Shown: in pieces, positions 60,048-64,000 of the stretch
How the letters are laid out: each line of letters opens with the position of its first letter
Position numbering within the stretch: position 1 is the first letter of the stretch
Assembly: GCA_013397075.1 (NCBI GenBank)
Contig: VWZS01000186.1
Location: forward strand, 251,260-315,259
DNA length: 64,000 nt
Direction: 5' to 3'
DNA from: Rhabdornis inornatus
Taxonomy: Eukaryota > Chordata > Aves > Passeriformes > Rhabdornithidae
Translations under genes and position numbers: made by a program
Notes under the pieces: generated by a model
Seen by the model: only the letters and a program-made list of their open reading frames with translations
The model's database searches: none
What the model was told of the DNA's origin: nothing

Positions 60048-63000
60048 GTAATTACTTTTTTTTTTTTTTCTTATAATAAAACCATAGTTATCTTACATAA
60101 AACCTGTTTTCACTTATAGCTGTGAAATACCAAGAATCAGTATGACTCCCTTACTTGTGACAGTCAAATCAGAGCTGGTCAGATATTCTTTGTCCTGCAA
60201 TGAGGAAATGACGGCTGAGTGAAATGAAAACTTTCTGGAAAGTCATATCAATCTATATCCCAAGTTTATGAGTTGTTTTCCAGAGAAAGGGAGTGAAAAT
60301 GACAAAGTAGAAGAGAAAGATGTAGAGGGAGGTGATAACAGCTGAGATCTGCCCTGCTTTTTTTCTTTCTGCAAAAATAAAATGCCCCAAATCCCAAGCT
60401 GATAATCCTCCAAGAAAGCCAAGTTTTTTCCAGCATAGAATTAAAATCTTGATGCTTCTCAGAAGATCACATTCTTGTGAACCAGGTTTTAAGATCAGTG
60501 CCAAAATTTCAAGAACCCAGAACCAAAAACTGAGATGGGATTTTCCAATCTGCCTCTCACTCACTTTCTCTGAAATGTCACTTTTCAACTTTCCAAAGTA
60601 TCTAATGCAACCTGGGGTCCTTAGAAGACTCCAGTGACAGGTAGCACTTCAGAAAAACATTTCTATTTCTCTGCCATCCTAGCTCCTTGTCCCTTCTTGT
60701 GCTTTTGAAAGCTTCTTCCCTGGGACCAACGTATAAGGGAGCAAATGGAGCTAGGCTCACTTATCGCAGTGACAAGGGAGAAAAACTCCCATTCCTCATT
60801 CAGCAGTTGCTACAGCTGTTTCTGTTCCCAGAGGCATCCTTGGAGAGCACAGCAGGAGTAAGAGGAAAGAAAAAATACAGTGAGATATGCTATGGTATTA
60901 ATTTGTCTGTGATCCCATTTCTATATGTTTCCACTTCATTTCCTTTTCCAATTAGAATGAGAATACCTAAAATCTTTCTTCCTGATGGCTCTTCACTGTG
61001 ATGGCAATTATACTCCTGTGTGCAGTTTCCTATACTCACATAGCCACAGTCCTGACTATGTAAACCTATGCTCCTTTGCTTATTTTTGTCTTCATTGTAA
61101 ACATTTAATCAGCATTAATTTTAAAAGGCCATTGAAAATAGAAAATTGAACAGGGGCACAGTGTTTTCCATTGTCTTCCAAAGTTCTTAATATTAAAATA
61201 CATAATTTTGGGTTGAATAACTTGAAATTGCTACCTGAAGCAAGACTTTGTTCTTTAAGCAGTAAGCCTAACAACATTTGAGGAAAAACAGAGGATACTC
61301 TTAAAAATAGCTCAAGAATGTTATATTTGTAGACTTACAGGACCTGCTGAAAAGATTGCAGAATAATAATACTTTATAATATATTAAAAAAACCCCAACA
61401 ATGTAAGAATGAAGGATAGCAGACTGGTGATCAGTTTGGCTGTGATTGAGATAAAGGGTTTGTGAAGCTTCAGAATGGAAAATAAGGTTATCAGTATAAA
61501 AATACAGCCTGTCTAGCTAGTCTGTGAGGACCTATCACAACAAATGCTCTCTGCTGTTTAAACATGGGCCTTGCCAATTAAGTTTTTTAATTACAAAGGT
61601 GTTTCAGCATGGAACATCATGAAAAGAGCAAAATCAGAAGTTGAGAAAGAAAGCACAAAAACCATTTCCCTAAATGAAAAGATGAGTGAAGCTATTTGAG
61701 AGAGAAATATTCTGTTACTGCTGTCATTGTGGCTTTTGCTAAACTCTACCAACATTGCCCATTTTGGTGAGGTCACAGTACAAGTCAGTAGAATCTGCTA
61801 GAGTTGCCCTCCTCCCCCTCTGTACTTTTCATTTAAATCAGGAAACCTCTTCATGCACTGCTTATTCTACATAAAGGTCACAAGAAAATCTTAGAAGAAC
61901 TGTGCATTGATTTTCTGGTTTAGTTGTTTTGGTTTTTTAAAACTTAATGTTCCACTCTTGGTTAATTTGTGGTACTGAGTTTCCCAGGGTAATGCCATGG
62001 TGAAAGGATTTCTTTCTGGGTAAATTTTAAATCTGTCCTTAGATATTAATGGTTGTTGATGTGATGAGGCTGATTGTTAACTGTTAATGAGGGTGTGAGG
62101 AGGGCCTGCTCTACACTATTCATAGTCACGAACCTCAAAATATCAATGATGAATTTCTCCTTTAGTCTCACTGTGGGGATTGGAGATGTTAATGGGTTAA
62201 AAAAAGGGTTTAGTTCTTTACTGCCTTGTTTCATTTTGTCTTAGTGATTTTAGAAACTGTGCAGTCAGATGAGAAAAAAAATTAGGAATGGGATAATATT
62301 CTTCCTACATCATAGCTCTATCTGTGGGTAAATAAACGGACTTCTACTGGGTTGGCTTGAGAGTATAAAACTTCTGTAAAAGCCTGGAGGTACATGGAAG
62401 ATTATGACAATACTTCTTTTTTCTGACTGAATAGCATTAACTGACAGGCAATGCTCTGGGGATTATCTGTATAAATAGAATTTACAAAAAAAAACAAGAA
62501 AGAAAGATTTCAAGTTTAGTCAAATTTATTTAATTGTCGTGCTATATTCTCAAAATAATACAAGTCTTATCCTGTAACATCCTAGCTCAAAGACGACATT
62601 TTCATCCTAATTTTTAATGCTATACACAGAAATAAAGAGAAACGTAAATTACATCCATAAAGAGGAGACGAAGCTAAGACCAAAGTAGAGATGCATAATA
62701 AGGTCGTAAAACCAAATACAATGAAGAAGTTCATTATGTGTATTACTTGCAAAAGCACTCGATTTCAAGAGCTCTACTGACTTAGATGTGCATTGAATTG
62801 GAGCCAAGGAGGATTGATGTCAAGATATTTATTGACACTTGATGCTTTATGTTAGCCTGCAGGTCACAATGAACCCTTCTGGCTTTCAAATGTGTGAATA
62901 AAAACCTTCTATGAAAGGCTAAGACTTTTGGTTGCAGAAGACAGATTTTTGATTTCCTGACATGAATAACATGGTGTTCTACCACTTGAGCTAAAGGAAA

Positions 63001-63734
63001 AGTTTGCTGTTGCTCTACCAAGTTTGGTTGCATCATGTGAACATAAGTAGATAATACCAATTTCTTAAAGAAACTCTGAAATTTAGATTTTTAAAATTAT
63101 TTTTCTGGTTCCAAAGGAAAGTAAGAATGGAAGATGAGACCTGTTTGTTAAGACAAACAAAGCACTAGCTGGCAAAGGGCACAAAGCCCATCTTATCCTG
63201 ACTTGACCTCTTGTGTTCTGCTAAGTTTCCTTTTCTCAGTAAGCTCACTGCATTAGCACAAAACCCTCATATTTCCCACCCTCTCACTGCAGCACTGTAA
63301 CCCAGCGAATTCCAGCTTTGCATGAACCAGCAGTCTTCCATCAAAGGAAATGTTTAATATCAGGCACACCACTCTGCTTTGTAAAATGCAAAGCAGCTGA
63401 TTTCAACAATGGATTCTGAGCTCTCTCAAATCAGACTCTTAATCCTTCTGTTCTTCACGAAGACACGACTCTACTTGCATTCTCCCTCAAAATTTTATGT
63501 ACAAATCACTTTGTTATCCTTTATCCTTTTGATTTCGATTTTCATACCATTCTCAACTTGCTCTTCATAATACTGTTATGACAATAAATAGATATGGTGT
63601 TTAGTAGCAGTTTTTCTTTATGTAGTTTTAAGTTTTCTATGATACTGTTTTTTGCCATGTGAAGCCCAAAGTAGTAAGACTGATGGATACAACTTTCTAA
63701 GGTGACCATCTATTCAGTAAGAGCCACAATGGTG
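60048..63734. other. sequence after the charged exons, no further exon confirmed
   Basis: A poly-T run lies at 60056-60070, with AATAAA at 60075-60080. A possible small exon at 60284-60331 is discussed under findings. Other open frames (60253-60588 minus, 60332-60637 plus, 60687-61001 plus) lack motifs. The remainder is AT-rich without recognisable repeats. Confidence 0.42.
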
Positions 63735-64000
63735 CTCACAGGGTTGGAGCATCTCTCCTACAGGACAGGCTGAGAGAACTGGAATTGTTCAGCCTAGAGA
63801 TGAGAAGGTTGTGGGGAGATCTCTCTGTGGCCTTCAAATGCCTTAAAGCAGCTTATGAAAAGGAGGAATAAAGACTTTTTATATGGCCAGACAGTGACAG
63901 AACAAGGGAAAAGGGTTTCAAACTGAAAGAGAGCAGGTTTAGATTAGATAGGAAGAAATTCTTTACTCAGAGTATGGTGTAGCACGGGATCAAGTTGCTC
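63735..64000 (+). mobile_element. CR1 LINE, ORF2 end, plus strand, runs off the window
   Basis: CR1 wording throughout: GGTTGGAGCATCTCTCCTAC, GGACAGGCTGAGAGAACTGG, TTCAGCCTAGAGATGAGAAG, CTTCAAATGCCTTAAAGCAG, then GGAAGAAATTCTTTACTCAG. The 5' end is truncated near 63735 and the 3' UTR and tail lie beyond 64000. Small deletions relative to other copies (for example the shortened TTAGATTAGATAGGAAG) show decay. Confidence 0.9.

Noticed and set aside
1..64000. CRISPR array, operon, bacterial or phage system
   Set aside because: Content is vertebrate: CR1 LINEs, LTRs, tRNA SINE, spliced exons, microsatellites. No regularly spaced direct repeats with unique spacers were seen.

Overview
The window is almost entirely non-coding vertebrate DNA, most likely from a bird and probably a songbird. 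The evidence is the repeat content. There are many 5'-truncated CR1 LINE pieces ending in the avian ATTCTRTGATTCTRTG-type 3' tail, and several ERVL/ERVK-like LTRs with short TG...CA termini. There is also one tRNA-Ile-derived SINE with a CR1-like tail at 12008-12149, which resembles the zebra-finch TguSINE1 family. The DNA is AT-rich with very few CpGs, and I saw no CpG-island promoter. Species and chromosome cannot be read from the sequence.

Layout. 1-255: end of a probable LTR. 2820-3170: an unrecognised broken open frame. 3431-3960: a weak LTR candidate. 5635-6208: an exact 3 x 191 bp tandem array. 7672-7955: a minus-strand ERVL-type LTR piece. 9061-9936: a large minus-strand LTR. 12008-12149: the tRNA-derived SINE. 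16933-16989: a perfect hairpin. 17139-17382 and 22222-22558: plus-strand CR1 3' ends. From about 22.6 to 35.9 kb little is recognisable. 35.9-45.7 kb is a retroelement cluster: ERV internal 3' part with a polypurine tract, an LTR, an internal CR1 fragment with endonuclease coding, a longer CR1 with reverse-transcriptase coding, and a CR1 split by an 812 bp LTR. 45.9-46.5 kb holds an unexplained open frame with a 24 bp palindrome. 53474-53825 is another LTR candidate. 56432-56502 is a compound microsatellite. A CR1 running off the right edge starts near 63735.

The only convincing cellular coding sequence is a pair of phase-matched exons on the plus strand, 59484-59546 and 59678-60047. They encode a very charged segment: acidic runs, an arginine-rich patch, then a lysine-rich tail. 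I cannot name the gene. The rest of it must lie outside the window or in exons I could not recognise. No genes act together here; the window reads as intergenic or large-intron DNA with a layered retroelement history and the edge of one gene.

No virus, transposon or host gene here is intact. All retroelement reading frames are interrupted. Family names come from recognition of motifs and remembered repeat families, not from a database search.
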